Shown here in pieces: positions 18,222 to 27,047 of a stretch of DNA of 64,000 nt (its first letter is position 1; each line of letters opens with the position of its first letter). Source of the stretch: Polyangiaceae bacterium (lineage in GTDB: Bacteria > Myxococcota_A > Polyangia > Polyangiales > Polyangiaceae); the NCBI GenBank assembly GCA_020633205.1, contig JACKEB010000010.1, forward strand, positions 1,116,001-1,180,000, given 5' to 3'. The notes below the pieces were generated by a model. The model saw nothing but the letters and a program-made list of their open reading frames with translations, did not search any database and was not told where the DNA came from. The translations under genes and the position numbers were made by a program.

Positions 18222-20672
18222 TTACTCTCGCTTGGACCAATAGTCATACGCTGGGAACTTGCCGGACGCTTGCGTCCGCCCTGTGAGGATGAAGAGCTTG
18301 CGGATGGCCTCGACTCGATCGCTGCCGCAACCCGCATCTGTAACAACGTACTCCACGCTCCCCAAGCGATCGACGAGCGCATCGGCTTGCAGACTCACGC
18401 GCGGCTTCGGGAGCTCGTCCTCTTCGGGCGCGAAACGCAGCACCGACACGTCCTCCAAGTCATAGATCCCCGTCGCGTAGCCCTTGGATCCACAGCGCAC
18501 GAGCAATAGCTTGGTATTCCGCGCGGCGCTCGGGGGCTCACTGGGCATCTCACCAAGCGTTCCGCTTCGGACCTTGCGCTGGTTGGTGGTCCGCGTCGCA
18601 AATCCCAAGAAAACAGCCTCGCCGGCAACGCTATCCCAGTAGCGTTGCTGCCCAGCCGGCCAGAAGACGTGGGTAGCTCCGAGGTCTTTGAGCGCTTGAT
18701 ACACCTGCGGGCGATCCTTCAACAGCGCGTAGTTCAGTCCAAACTGCCACGGCCGTGCGTCACGGATCGAAGCATGCGCGATCCCCAGGGTCATCACTTG
18801 GTCGTGCATCACCACGCGTGCGCCTGGCGGGAGCAACTTGCCTTCCGCCTCGAACGAACTCTTCTTTGGCCCCAATCGGGAGGCGTACTTCCCCGCGTGG
18901 CCAGCTTCGAGGAGCTTCAGCGTGGCCCGTTGGGGAGACTTGATCATCGAGTGCGTGGGCAAGAAGGGCACATCTCCCCCCCAAACCACCTGGAAAGCCA
19001 CGAGCGCGCCGCTCGCGACTTTCAGCAGCGTCGACCGCTGCTGCCAGATCATGCAGAGCACCGCCGCCACGACCGCGGCCATCAATGGGGTGATGCTCTG
19101 CAGATAGCGATCCTGATGGCTGATCCAATACCAGCAGAAGACACCGAGCTGGATCCAGGCAACCACTGCCCACGTGCGCAAGGAACGGCGCAGGAACAAC
19201 AAAGCCGGGAACAGCAGAGTGTAGAGCGACCCGAAGACTGCCCGATGCCCGTGAAAGCGTGGCCAGTCATTGGGCACGAACGAGAAGTCGAGCGTGGCCC
19301 AAAAGCTTTGCTTCACCCCCGACCAATCGTGCTCGGCGGCCCAGAGCTGAGTCTCTTCGAAGCGTACCCACATCTCGCTGGAGCCCGGCAGCCAAGGGCG
19401 GCTGGAGAATACTCCGCGCAGCATCGGATACGCTGGGTCCCCGTAGTGGATCCAGTTCTTTAGCCAGTGCGGAGCTCCGACCGTCAGACCTGCCAGGGCA
19501 AAGGCGACGAAACCCCAGAGCCAGCCCCAGCGGCGAGCGCTCTTATCCGCACGGATATTCTTTACCAGCAAGAACACTCCCCGCGCCGTGAGGGCAAGCC
19601 CCAAGAACGGGAGAGTCATGATGCCCATCGTGTACTTGGTCATCACGGCCCCGGCCACCAGCACCCCAAGCAGCGCAGCGAACTTGACCTCCAGGCGAGG
19701 CCAGGCCAGCAACAGCGCGAGATATATCAGCGGACCGTACATCGCGGCCAGGTGGTCAGCCCCACCGCTCAGGCTCGAGTCGTAGAGCATTACCCCAGGG
19801 AACAAAAACCTGGCGACCCACACGACCCGGGGGTCAGAGCCCGGAACAAGCCGACGCACAACGGCTGGGACCGCCAGCAATGTGGTCCCGAGAAACACCA
19901 TGAACTCCAGGTGTTGAGCCAGCTCCATTTGGTCATGGAGCTTCGAGCCGGGTATCAGGAACGCCCAAACGTACAGGAAGCTGCCGAAGTGCGGCGCACC
20001 AGCGAACACCCACCCTTCGTCGAACCGGCGGATGCCATGAGAAGCGACGTAGTCCTCGGCCACGCCCATGTGCATGGCCCTGGAATCGAACGATACGTTG
20101 TCGGGCGTCAGTAGGTTGAAGTAGACGAGGCCAAGGCACAACACGCCGAAGACCAGGATCACCCACTGCAACGGGCTCAGGGGCTCGTGGGAGTAGCGAT
20201 GCTTCGTCGCCACGAGAAACCGCCGAAGGGAAGGCGCACCGAGCAGGCAGATCACCGGTGGCACAAAGAAGAACCAGCCGTAGTAGAGCTTTAGAGCGCC
20301 CCCGAGCACTACGAGGAGCTGGAACTCCATCACACCGACGCCGAAGGCGAGCGCGACGTGTTCGAGGGGCGGAAGTTCCCCTCGCGTGACGCCCTTGAGC
20401 GTTATGTGCCCCGCGGAAACGGATGCTGCAACGAAGACCAGGCTGCACAACCAGTAACCCAGGATCCGCCAGGCGAGCCAGTCATGGATCCGATAGTAGT
20501 CGTCGGCGTATCCGTGAGCGATGACGAGTCCGACGAGGCACACCAACAAGACGCCCAGATGACGCAGGCGCCCGCTCCACCCGGTTCGCTCTACGCCGTC
20601 GCGCATCCCGTCTTCGCCTCCCGGCGTAGGCTCCCCGGGGCGCGGCTTGAAGAGCCTCTCCCAGAACTTCAC
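18222..20672 (-). CDS. Large polytopic membrane protein, GT-C-type glycosyltransferase candidate
   Basis: About 816 residues: a hydrophobic N-terminal two-thirds (about twelve segments) and a soluble C-terminal domain of about 230 residues. In the first large loop, LTPDNVSFDSRAMHMGVAED contains acidic residues placed as in GT-C glycosyltransferases that use lipid-phosphate sugars. The C-terminal part (ARVVMHDQVMTLGIAHASIRD) is typical of the periplasmic domain of such enzymes. Specificity unknown. Start GTG 20672 is 30 bp after the epimerase stop; an internal ATG at 20606, preceded by GGGAGG, is a strong alternative and would remove 22 residues. It is co-transcribed with its neighbours on both sides. 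Confidence 0.65.
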   Translation of the reverse strand: MKFWERLFKPRPGEPTPGGEDGMRDGVERTGWSGRLRHLGVLLVCLVGLVIAHGYADDYYRIHDWLAWRILGYWLCSLVFVAASVSAGHITLKGVTRGELPPLEHVALAFGVGVMEFQLLVVLGGALKLYYGWFFFVPPVICLLGAPSLRRFLVATKHRYSHEPLSPLQWVILVFGVLCLGLVYFNLLTPDNVSFDSRAMHMGVAEDYVASHGIRRFDEGWVFAGAPHFGSFLYVWAFLIPGSKLHDQMELAQHLEFMVFLGTTLLAVPAVVRRLVPGSDPRVVWVARFLFPGVMLYDSSLSGGADHLAAMYGPLIYLALLLAWPRLEVKFAALLGVLVAGAVMTKYTMGIMTLPFLGLALTARGVFLLVKNIRADKSARRWGWLWGFVAFALAGLTVGAPHWLKNWIHYGDPAYPMLRGVFSSRPWLPGSSEMWVRFEETQLWAAEHDWSGVKQSFWATLDFSFVPNDWPRFHGHRAVFGSLYTLLFPALLFLRRSLRTWAVVAWIQLGVFCWYWISHQDRYLQSITPLMAAVVAAVLCMIWQQRSTLLKVASGALVAFQVVWGGDVPFLPTHSMIKSPQRATLKLLEAGHAGKYASRLGPKKSSFEAEGKLLPPGARVVMHDQVMTLGIAHASIRDARPWQFGLNYALLKDRPQVYQALKDLGATHVFWPAGQQRYWDSVAGEAVFLGFATRTTNQRKVRSGTLGEMPSEPPSAARNTKLLLVRCGSKGYATGIYDLEDVSVLRFAPEEDELPKPRVSLQADALVDRLGSVEYVVTDAGCGSDRVEAIRKLFILTGRTQASGKFPAYDYWSKRE

Positions 20673-20701
20673 GGCACTCGTCTCATGAGTCGACTCACGC
20701 C

Positions 20702-21679
20702 TCAGGAAGCGCTTTGGATCCAGTCCCAGGTCCGCATGAGCCCGTCCTCGAGGCTGGTAGTCGCGCGCCACCCGAGCACGGCTGCTGCCTTCGAGGGGTC
20801 CCCGAAACGCCGACTGCCTGCGGTCCAATCTGCGGGCCCCGTCTGCTTCGGGAGAGCCTTCCCACTGACCGCGATCATCGTGTCGAGCAACTGATTCACG
20901 CTGGTCGGGACGCCGGAAGCGATGTTCAGCACCTCCCCCGATGCCTCGACCAGCGCCGCTCGGAGAGTGGCCTCGACTACGTCATCGACGAAGACGTAGT
21001 CCAAGCTCTGTTCCCCATCGCCGAACACGATCGGCGCCTCACCGCGGCTCAAGCGCTCGAAGTTCTTCACGATCACAGACTTGTAGCCCATGCCGGCGAA
21101 CTGTCTTGGCCCGTAGACGAACAGGTAACGGAGCGCGAGATACGGAACCCCACGTTGGACCGAAAGGTAGTGCAGGAGGTGCTCGCCGGTCAGCTTCGAC
21201 ACACCGTACACCGTCTGCGGACGAGGCAGTTCCGTCTCGACGAACGCGTCGCCTTGCATACGCCCGTAGGCGTAGAGCGAGGAGCTGAACACGATCTTTT
21301 TCACGCCCTTGTCAGCCGCCAGCTCGTAGAGCGCGAGTGTGCCCTCGATGTTAGCGCGGGCGACACGCGTGGGTTCGTCTTTAGATTGGTTGTGTTTCTC
21401 TGCGGCAAGGTGAAACAGGAAGTCGCACCCCTCCATCGCTTCCGCGAGATGTTCGATTGGATCGCTGCCGAGGGTGTGGCGAACCAGCTGCACCCGATCC
21501 GAATACTCGGCGAGGTTAGCCAAATCGCCGTAGCGCAGGCTATCCACCACCCAGACGCGCTGAGCGCCCAGGTCCAGCAGGCGCTTGACCAAATGTGAGC
21601 CGATGAAGCCCGCTCCACCGGTCACGACTACTCGCCTTTGCGACAGGTCTGGCTGGGCGCCAGCAGCGACTTCCGACAT
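20702..21679 (-). CDS. NAD-dependent sugar epimerase/dehydratase (extended SDR)
   Basis: A 325-residue extended short-chain dehydrogenase: Rossmann motif TGGAGFIGSHL near residue 20, Ser of FSSSLYAYG, catalytic Y-x3-K as YGVSK, and the C-terminal sugar-binding region ending in GWRATTSLEDGL. Length and motifs match UDP-glucose 4-epimerase-like enzymes that remodel nucleotide sugars for polysaccharide synthesis. Which sugar cannot be said. It is the first gene of a minus-strand operon with the GT-C-like and HTTM-like genes and is divergent from the GT2-CapK fusion, with a 240-bp shared upstream region. Confidence 0.88.
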   Translation of the reverse strand: MSEVAAGAQPDLSQRRVVVTGGAGFIGSHLVKRLLDLGAQRVWVVDSLRYGDLANLAEYSDRVQLVRHTLGSDPIEHLAEAMEGCDFLFHLAAEKHNQSKDEPTRVARANIEGTLALYELAADKGVKKIVFSSSLYAYGRMQGDAFVETELPRPQTVYGVSKLTGEHLLHYLSVQRGVPYLALRYLFVYGPRQFAGMGYKSVIVKNFERLSRGEAPIVFGDGEQSLDYVFVDDVVEATLRAALVEASGEVLNIASGVPTSVNQLLDTMIAVSGKALPKQTGPADWTAGSRRFGDPSKAAAVLGWRATTSLEDGLMRTWDWIQSAS

Positions 21680-21919
21680 GGGGCGACTGATAACTCATTC
21701 CGCACACGCTCGCCAGCTCGCAAACCTCGTGGGACGCCCCACGCAAACCACGGCAAATTTGCGCGATCGTGGCTTCACTGGGGCTACGCCATGCAGACCC
21801 ATATGCGAGCGGAGGCGGCACGTACGTCCCACCAGGCTTATCGAAAGCCGGTAAACCCCGCTTCCGCGCAGCCCAGGGACACTGGAAGTAGGAGTCGGTC
21901 GCGCTATGCTGCTCCGCCT

Positions 21920-24127
21920 ATGACTGAGCCGCTTGAGCTTGAGCTTTCCGTAATTGCCCCCTGCTACAACGAAGAGTTGAACGTGCGCGAGCTCGCGCGC
22001 CGCGTGGTCTCGGTTTTTCAGCGTGGCAATCTTCGAGGTGAGCTTGTCCTGGTGAACGACGGCAGCCGAGACAACACGAAGACCGTGATCGAAGAGATGG
22101 AGGCCGCGTATCCCGGCGTCGTCGTTGGGCAGCACCACGGGGTGAACCAGGGAATTACGGGCGCGTGGAAGACAGGAGCGAGGGCGGCGCGAGCGCCAGC
22201 AGTCGCGATCATCGACGCCGACCTGCAGTATCAACCCGAAGACCTCCTCCGCCTCTACCGTACGCTACTCGAGTCCAACGTCGACATCGTTCAGGGCTGG
22301 CGCTCTGCCGTCGGTCGCGAACGCGGGACGCGGTACCACCTGAGTCGTGGCCTGAACACGATCCTGAACGCGACCTTTGGGATGAAGTTGCAGGACAACA
22401 AGAGCGGTTTCCTCGTCACCTCCAAGGAGATCCTCGAGGATCTACTGACGTACGACGGCAGCTACTACTATTGGCAGAGCTTCATCATGGTCGCGGCCCA
22501 CGCCAAGGGCTACTCCTACAAGCAGATCGAGACGCTGTTCGAGAACCGGCGCGCGGGCACCAGTTTCCTCGATGGCAACGCTTACCGCGCGGCAGTGCGT
22601 TCGCTCGTGGACGTGGGTCGAGCCACCTGGGAGTACCGGGTCACCAACCGTCCCCCGGACACTGCGCGCCAGTTCCTGCGCCGGAACCCACCTCGGTTCG
22701 AGCCAAAGCCGCGCTCACCCGCAAAGCAGGCGCACTGGAAAGGCTACATGAAGGCCTTCAACGCCACGCACTGGATGATCACGAAGGACGTCGAGGACTA
22801 CTACGAGAGCCTCAACCGCAGCCAGTGGCTCACCCGCTCGCAGCTTCGAGAACTCCAAGACGAGAAGCTGCGCCGTCTCGTCCGGCACGCGTACCGCAAC
22901 GTGCCTTACTACCGGGAGCGAATGCGAGAGCGCGGCCTCACGCCGCAGGACATTCGAGGCCAGGCGGACCTTCACAAGCTGCCGTTTCTCACTAAGAAAG
23001 ACATTCGAGAGCACCTCTTCTTCGACATCCTGAGTGAGAACCACGACAAGAATCAGGTGCTGAAGATCAGCACGAGCGGCTCTACTGGGGAGCCCTTCGT
23101 TTGCTACGCGGATCGCGCTCAGCTCGAGTTTCGCTGGGCAGCAACCCTGCGCTCTCAGGAGTGGACGGGGTACGAATTCGGCGATCCGTGCGTGCGCCTC
23201 TGGCACCAAACCCTGGGCATGTCCAAGTCACAAGCGGCGCGGGAAATCGCGGACGCGAAGCTGTGCCGCCGCAAGTTCATCCCGATCTTCGAGATGTCCG
23301 ACGCAAAGCTCCAGGCCATGGTGCGGGAAATCGCCGAGTGGCAGCCAGTCCTCATGGACGGCTATGCAGAGGCGCTCGATTTCCTCGCCCATTACCTCAA
23401 GGAAGTCGGAAACGTCGACGTGCGGCCCACCGCGTTGATGAGCAGCGCGCAGACACTGCCGGATCAGAGTCGCAAACTCATCGAAGAGGCGTTCGGCTGC
23501 AAGGTCTTCGACAAGTACGGATCTCGCGAATTCTCGGGGCTCGCCTACGAGTGCAGCGCCCACACGGGTCATCACATCGTTGGGGAAGGCTACATAGTCG
23601 AGGTGTTGAAGGAGGGGCGCCCGGTGGCACCCGGCGAAGTTGGGGAAGTCGTGATCACCGACCTCAACAACTACTGTCTTCCGTTCATCCGCTATCGGAT
23701 TGGCGATTTGGCCGAGGCCATGGATCCCGACTTCGACTGCCCGTGCGGACGTGGGCTCCCCCTCGTCGGGAAGATTGAAGGGCGCGTGCAATCAATCATT
23801 CAAGGCACGGACAAGCGCTACTTGCCGGGAACCTTCTTCGCTCACTACCTGAAAGAGTTCGACCACGCGATCAGGCGCTTCCAGGTAGTGCAGGAGCGCC
23901 CCAACGCTATGATTTTCCGCGTGGTTAAGGGTGAGCGCTACTCAGATGATTCACTGCAAGAGATCCTCGCAACCTTCCGCCACTACCTGGGCGAGGACAT
24001 GCGCATCGACGTCGACTTCGTCGAGAACATCGAGCTCGTGCGCACGGGGAAGCGCCTGGCGGCGGTTTCCCGTCTGAACGTCGACTTTCAGGGCGACGCA
24101 CCCGAGATCAACTCCGAGCTCAATTAG
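21920..24127 (+). CDS. Fusion of GT2 glycosyltransferase and CapK/PaaK-like adenylate-forming enzyme
   Basis: A 735-residue two-domain protein. Residues about 8-240 are a soluble DPM1-type GT2 glycosyltransferase: SVIAPCYNEELNV, VLVNDGSRDNT, and the metal-binding IIDADLQYQPED. Residues about 290-720 match the phenylacetate-CoA ligase/CapK branch of adenylate-forming enzymes: ATP-binding STSGSTGEP (about 383), KYGSREFSG (about 530), DLNNYCLPFIRYRIGDLA, and a Cys pair in FDCPCGRGLP. DPM1-type enzymes move a sugar from NDP-sugar to a polyprenyl phosphate; CapK-type enzymes activate carboxylic acids and are found in capsule loci. Start ATG 21920 was preferred because upstream codons are arginine-rich and unlike either domain. 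No frameshift joins the domains: the linker is continuous coding DNA. Confidence 0.87.
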   Translation: MTEPLELELSVIAPCYNEELNVRELARRVVSVFQRGNLRGELVLVNDGSRDNTKTVIEEMEAAYPGVVVGQHHGVNQGITGAWKTGARAARAPAVAIIDADLQYQPEDLLRLYRTLLESNVDIVQGWRSAVGRERGTRYHLSRGLNTILNATFGMKLQDNKSGFLVTSKEILEDLLTYDGSYYYWQSFIMVAAHAKGYSYKQIETLFENRRAGTSFLDGNAYRAAVRSLVDVGRATWEYRVTNRPPDTARQFLRRNPPRFEPKPRSPAKQAHWKGYMKAFNATHWMITKDVEDYYESLNRSQWLTRSQLRELQDEKLRRLVRHAYRNVPYYRERMRERGLTPQDIRGQADLHKLPFLTKKDIREHLFFDILSENHDKNQVLKISTSGSTGEPFVCYADRAQLEFRWAATLRSQEWTGYEFGDPCVRLWHQTLGMSKSQAAREIADAKLCRRKFIPIFEMSDAKLQAMVREIAEWQPVLMDGYAEALDFLAHYLKEVGNVDVRPTALMSSAQTLPDQSRKLIEEAFGCKVFDKYGSREFSGLAYECSAHTGHHIVGEGYIVEVLKEGRPVAPGEVGEVVITDLNNYCLPFIRYRIGDLAEAMDPDFDCPCGRGLPLVGKIEGRVQSIIQGTDKRYLPGTFFAHYLKEFDHAIRRFQVVQERPNAMIFRVVKGERYSDDSLQEILATFRHYLGEDMRIDVDFVENIELVRTGKRLAAVSRLNVDFQGDAPEINSELN

Positions 24128-24218
24128 CAGCGCTCAGCCAGCAGAGCGCGCAACCAGCAGAGCGCAACCAGCAGAGCGCAACCAGCAGGGCGCGCAACCA
24201 GCAGAGCGGAGCGCGGGT
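24128..24218. repeat. Short tandem repeat between convergent genes
   Basis: Four to five imperfect copies of CAACCAGCAGAGCGC (14-16 bp) run from about 24135 to 24210, between the stop codons of the GT2-CapK and methyltransferase genes. No open frame uses them and no terminator T-run is present. Such arrays vary by slippage. Confidence 0.7.
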
Positions 24219-24971
24219 TCAGGACTCGCGCTTTCGCGCCACGCACAACAGCGACACACCAAAAGGCAACTTGCGCTTGGGCACGAGGAAAGACTCTGCG
24301 GAAAAGATCGCCTTGAGCGTCCGGTTCACCGGGCTCGGGGGGACGGAGTAGGTATCGTCGCCCTGGCGCTTGAGCAGCTTCTCCGTTGCGCGACCAGCCA
24401 AGATCAGACCGAACAAGAAGGTGTTGAAGTAGGTCAGGTGTTCGACCTCGAACATCGAGCCGATCACCTGCTTCAGCTCGGGAGCGGTGTAGCGCCGCCG
24501 GTGATGGGCGAAGTCATCGGCAGGACTCCACAGGAACATGAAGGCTGGCACGGTGACGATCAGCGCACCACCAGGCGCGAGCGCAGCGCGCGCGGCTTCC
24601 AGGCACGGACGTTCGTCGTCGAGGTGCTCGATCACGTCGGCGAGCAAGACGACAGACGCCGACTCCGGGGGCACCCCTTCCAAGTGATCGAGGTCAGCGC
24701 GGGTAACGTTGTCGATCCCCTGCAGCCTGCAGAACTCCACCGCCTCGGGCGACATGTCTACCCCATGGGCTTTGCCGTACTTCTCCAGCACGGGCAGGTT
24801 CGAACCGGTTCCGCAACCCAGGTCGAGGAGCGTGCCCTTTGGAAGGCCCGCAGCGTGGACCTGGCCAAGGACACGATCGAGGATTGTGCGCCGCGCGGCG
24901 TACCACCAGTGGTCCCGTTGCGCCTCGTTGATGGCGGCGTAGCTTCTGACGTCCATGAGTCGTCGGTACAT
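24219..24971 (-). CDS. Class I SAM-dependent methyltransferase
   Basis: About 250 residues. The SAM-binding motif I is LLDLGCGTGSNL, followed by HGVDMSPEAVEFC (motif II acidic residue) and the post-III block DVIEHLDDERPCL, typical of UbiE/type 11 and 12 methyltransferases. The opening INEAQRDHWWYAARR is common in enzymes of glycan and lipid-carrier loci (the 'HWWY..R' type). A hydrophobic stretch near the end (FNTFLFGLILAGRA) could bind membrane. Start ATG 24971 (alternative 24956); the frame is open to 25058. Converges with the GT2-CapK fusion and is divergent from the aldo/keto reductase. Confidence 0.85.
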   Translation of the reverse strand: MYRRLMDVRSYAAINEAQRDHWWYAARRTILDRVLGQVHAAGLPKGTLLDLGCGTGSNLPVLEKYGKAHGVDMSPEAVEFCRLQGIDNVTRADLDHLEGVPPESASVVLLADVIEHLDDERPCLEAARAALAPGGALIVTVPAFMFLWSPADDFAHHRRRYTAPELKQVIGSMFEVEHLTYFNTFLFGLILAGRATEKLLKRQGDDTYSVPPSPVNRTLKAIFSAESFLVPKRKLPFGVSLLCVARKRES

Positions 24972-25061
24972 ACCCCAAGGTCGCCAGCGGTCAAAGTGCG
25001 CCTCACGAAGCGAGCCCTGCACAACGCCAAGTGGTGTAAACACTCGAGCGAGGAGCAATAC

Positions 25062-26114
25062 ATGATCGGCTATCGACTACTGGGTAAATCGGGGCTGCGC
25101 GTCTCGGAGATCTGTCTCGGCACCATGAGCTTCGGCGACGCTTGGGGCTTCGGTGCCGACGAAGCCACGAGCCACCAGGTGCTGGATGCCTATGCCGCCG
25201 CCGGCGGGAACTTCCTCGACACCGCGAACAAGTATCACGGCGGTCAGACGGAAGAGATCTGCGGCCGTTGGCTGCAAGGCAAGCGAGACCGCTTCGTGCT
25301 CGCCACGAAGTACACGCTCTGCATGGATCACGACGATCCCAACTCCGGTGGCAGCCACCGCAAGAACCTGGTGCGCTCAGTCGAGGCCAGCCTCAAGCGT
25401 CTCAACACGGACTACATCGACCTGCTGTGGATCCACGCCTGGGACGAGCTGACGCCGATGGACGAAACGCTGCGTGCGCTGGACGATCTCGTGCGCGCGG
25501 GCAAGCTCCTGCATTTGGGGGTGAGCGATACACCGGCGTGGGTCGTTTCCGCGTCGAACGTCCTCGCCGAGCTCCGTGGCTGGACGCCCTTCGTGGGCCT
25601 GCAGATCGAGTACAGCTTGCTCGAGCGCAGCGTGGAGCACGAGCTGTTACGCATGGCGGAGTACTTCGAGCTGTCAGTGCTTGCCTGGGCACCCCTAGCC
25701 GGCGGCGTTTTGACTGGGAAGTATACCCGCGGCAACGGGGACATCGACTCCCTGCGGAAAGGCGGCAACGACTCGAGCGGACGCACGAGCGAGCAGAAGC
25801 TAGCCATCGCCAGGGAAGTCGATCGCATCGCAGACGAGCTCGGGGTGTCGTCTAGCCAGGTGGCCACCGCGTGGGTCATGAACCAGAGCGATCTGTGCAT
25901 CCCGATCGTCGGGGCCCGCAAAGTCTCGCAGATTGAAGACACCCTCGGCGCGGCTCTGGTGAAGCTCAGCGCGGACCACTTGAAGAGCCTGGACAAGCTC
26001 AGTCGCTACCCGATGCCGTTCCCGCAGCAGTTCCTTTCAGGGAAATACATCAAGAACGTGATCTACGGAGAGAACGTGCACGAGCGCATCAGCTGGCGCA
26101 AGGCACGGGTGTGA
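25062..26114 (+). CDS. Aldo/keto reductase
   Basis: A 350-residue NADPH-dependent aldo/keto reductase of the standard (beta/alpha)8 type. The catalytic tetrad is visible: Asp and Tyr in FLDTANKYHGG, Lys in LATKYTL and His in LLWIHAWD. The C-terminal IPIVGARKVSQIEDTLG is the NADPH-phosphate binding signature. The family reduces aldehydes and ketones of sugars or xenobiotics; natural substrate unknown. ATG 25062 follows GAGGAG with good spacing. Monocistronic, divergent from the methyltransferase. Confidence 0.92.
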   Translation: MIGYRLLGKSGLRVSEICLGTMSFGDAWGFGADEATSHQVLDAYAAAGGNFLDTANKYHGGQTEEICGRWLQGKRDRFVLATKYTLCMDHDDPNSGGSHRKNLVRSVEASLKRLNTDYIDLLWIHAWDELTPMDETLRALDDLVRAGKLLHLGVSDTPAWVVSASNVLAELRGWTPFVGLQIEYSLLERSVEHELLRMAEYFELSVLAWAPLAGGVLTGKYTRGNGDIDSLRKGGNDSSGRTSEQKLAIAREVDRIADELGVSSSQVATAWVMNQSDLCIPIVGARKVSQIEDTLGAALVKLSADHLKSLDKLSRYPMPFPQQFLSGKYIKNVIYGENVHERISWRKARV

Positions 26115-26135
26115 CCACCGCGCCAAGCAGCCAAC

Positions 26136-26870
26136 TCAGTCGGCTGCGGCCGTGAGGAACTCACCGATTTGTTTTACCGCGACGGGAGTGGAGTCGGGTT
26201 GCTTCCACTCCTCGATCAAGCTCGCGTTTCGCGCGAGGCGTACGACCTCTCGCGAAGTCGACTCCGGGTGGTAGAGGTCATTACCCTTGGCCACCAAGAT
26301 CGGCGTCGTCCACGCTCGCACCTCGTCGCGGGAAGCGTTGAACAGAAACTGCTGGCGCGGCTCGGTGCTATCCGGCGATCCAAACATCGCGAACTTGTAG
26401 GCCTCGAAGTCGGCTTGGGGGTGCTTGCTCTTTGCCTCCACCGCCCAGTTGTCGAACATTTGATGGAACGCGTCCCGATTGTTCTCGAGGCCGATGGGCT
26501 GCAGCAGGACTGCTCCCATGACGCGCTCCTTTGCCGCACGGATCAGCCCGGCGATGTAGGCGCCTCCGATGCACATGCCCATGACCAAGAAGCGCTGAAT
26601 GCCCAGCTCGTCGAGCAACGCGAGCTGGTCCTGAGTGTGCTGGTCCCAGCCCATACCAGGCTCGATGGGGCCGTGGGACTGTCCGGCGTTGCGCTGATCC
26701 ATCGCAACGGTGCGGAAGCCAGCGGCGAATTCCCGCAGCGGATTAAACGGCGCCTTTTCCCACACGCCGACATGGGATCGCATGCCTCCCGGCGCGATCA
26801 GCAGCAGCGCTGGTCCGCTGCCTGAGTCTTCGTAGTGAATCGTCGTGTTGTTGCGCACGAAGCTCGCCAT
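26136..26870 (-). CDS. Alpha/beta hydrolase with a cysteine at the nucleophile elbow
   Basis: A 244-residue alpha/beta hydrolase: strand and turn VAMDQRNAGQSHG (the usual D-x-R-G-x-G-x-S region), nucleophile elbow VMGMCIGGAY, a late Asp-containing strand and a short C-terminus. The elbow residue is Cys100 in G-M-C-I-G, where most hydrolases have Ser; dienelactone hydrolases use Cys there. A late catalytic His is not obvious: the C-terminus reads LIEEWKQPDSTPVAVKQIGE, so the enzyme may be altered or inactive. Start ATG 26870 rather than TTG 26879. Convergent with the aldo/keto reductase. Confidence 0.78.
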   Translation of the reverse strand: MASFVRNNTTIHYEDSGSGPALLLIAPGGMRSHVGVWEKAPFNPLREFAAGFRTVAMDQRNAGQSHGPIEPGMGWDQHTQDQLALLDELGIQRFLVMGMCIGGAYIAGLIRAAKERVMGAVLLQPIGLENNRDAFHQMFDNWAVEAKSKHPQADFEAYKFAMFGSPDSTEPRQQFLFNASRDEVRAWTTPILVAKGNDLYHPESTSREVVRLARNASLIEEWKQPDSTPVAVKQIGEFLTAAAD

Positions 26871-27047
26871 GCTGAGCAAATATCAGGTCTGAGCTCGCCT
26901 GGCACTGCTGTTGCTCTAACGCTACCCGGGGCGGACACGCCTTGCAGAAGCGCCGAAAACTGCCAGCCTCTGCCGCGCCGTTTGAGTGTGGCGTTGCGCA
27001 GGGGGTGGGTAGCGCGCCACGCAGGTCGCTTGAGTGTAGGAGAGCCA

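Noticed and set aside
24128..24218. CRISPR array
   Set aside because: Units are 14-16 bp, imperfect and without spacers; no cas gene is near.
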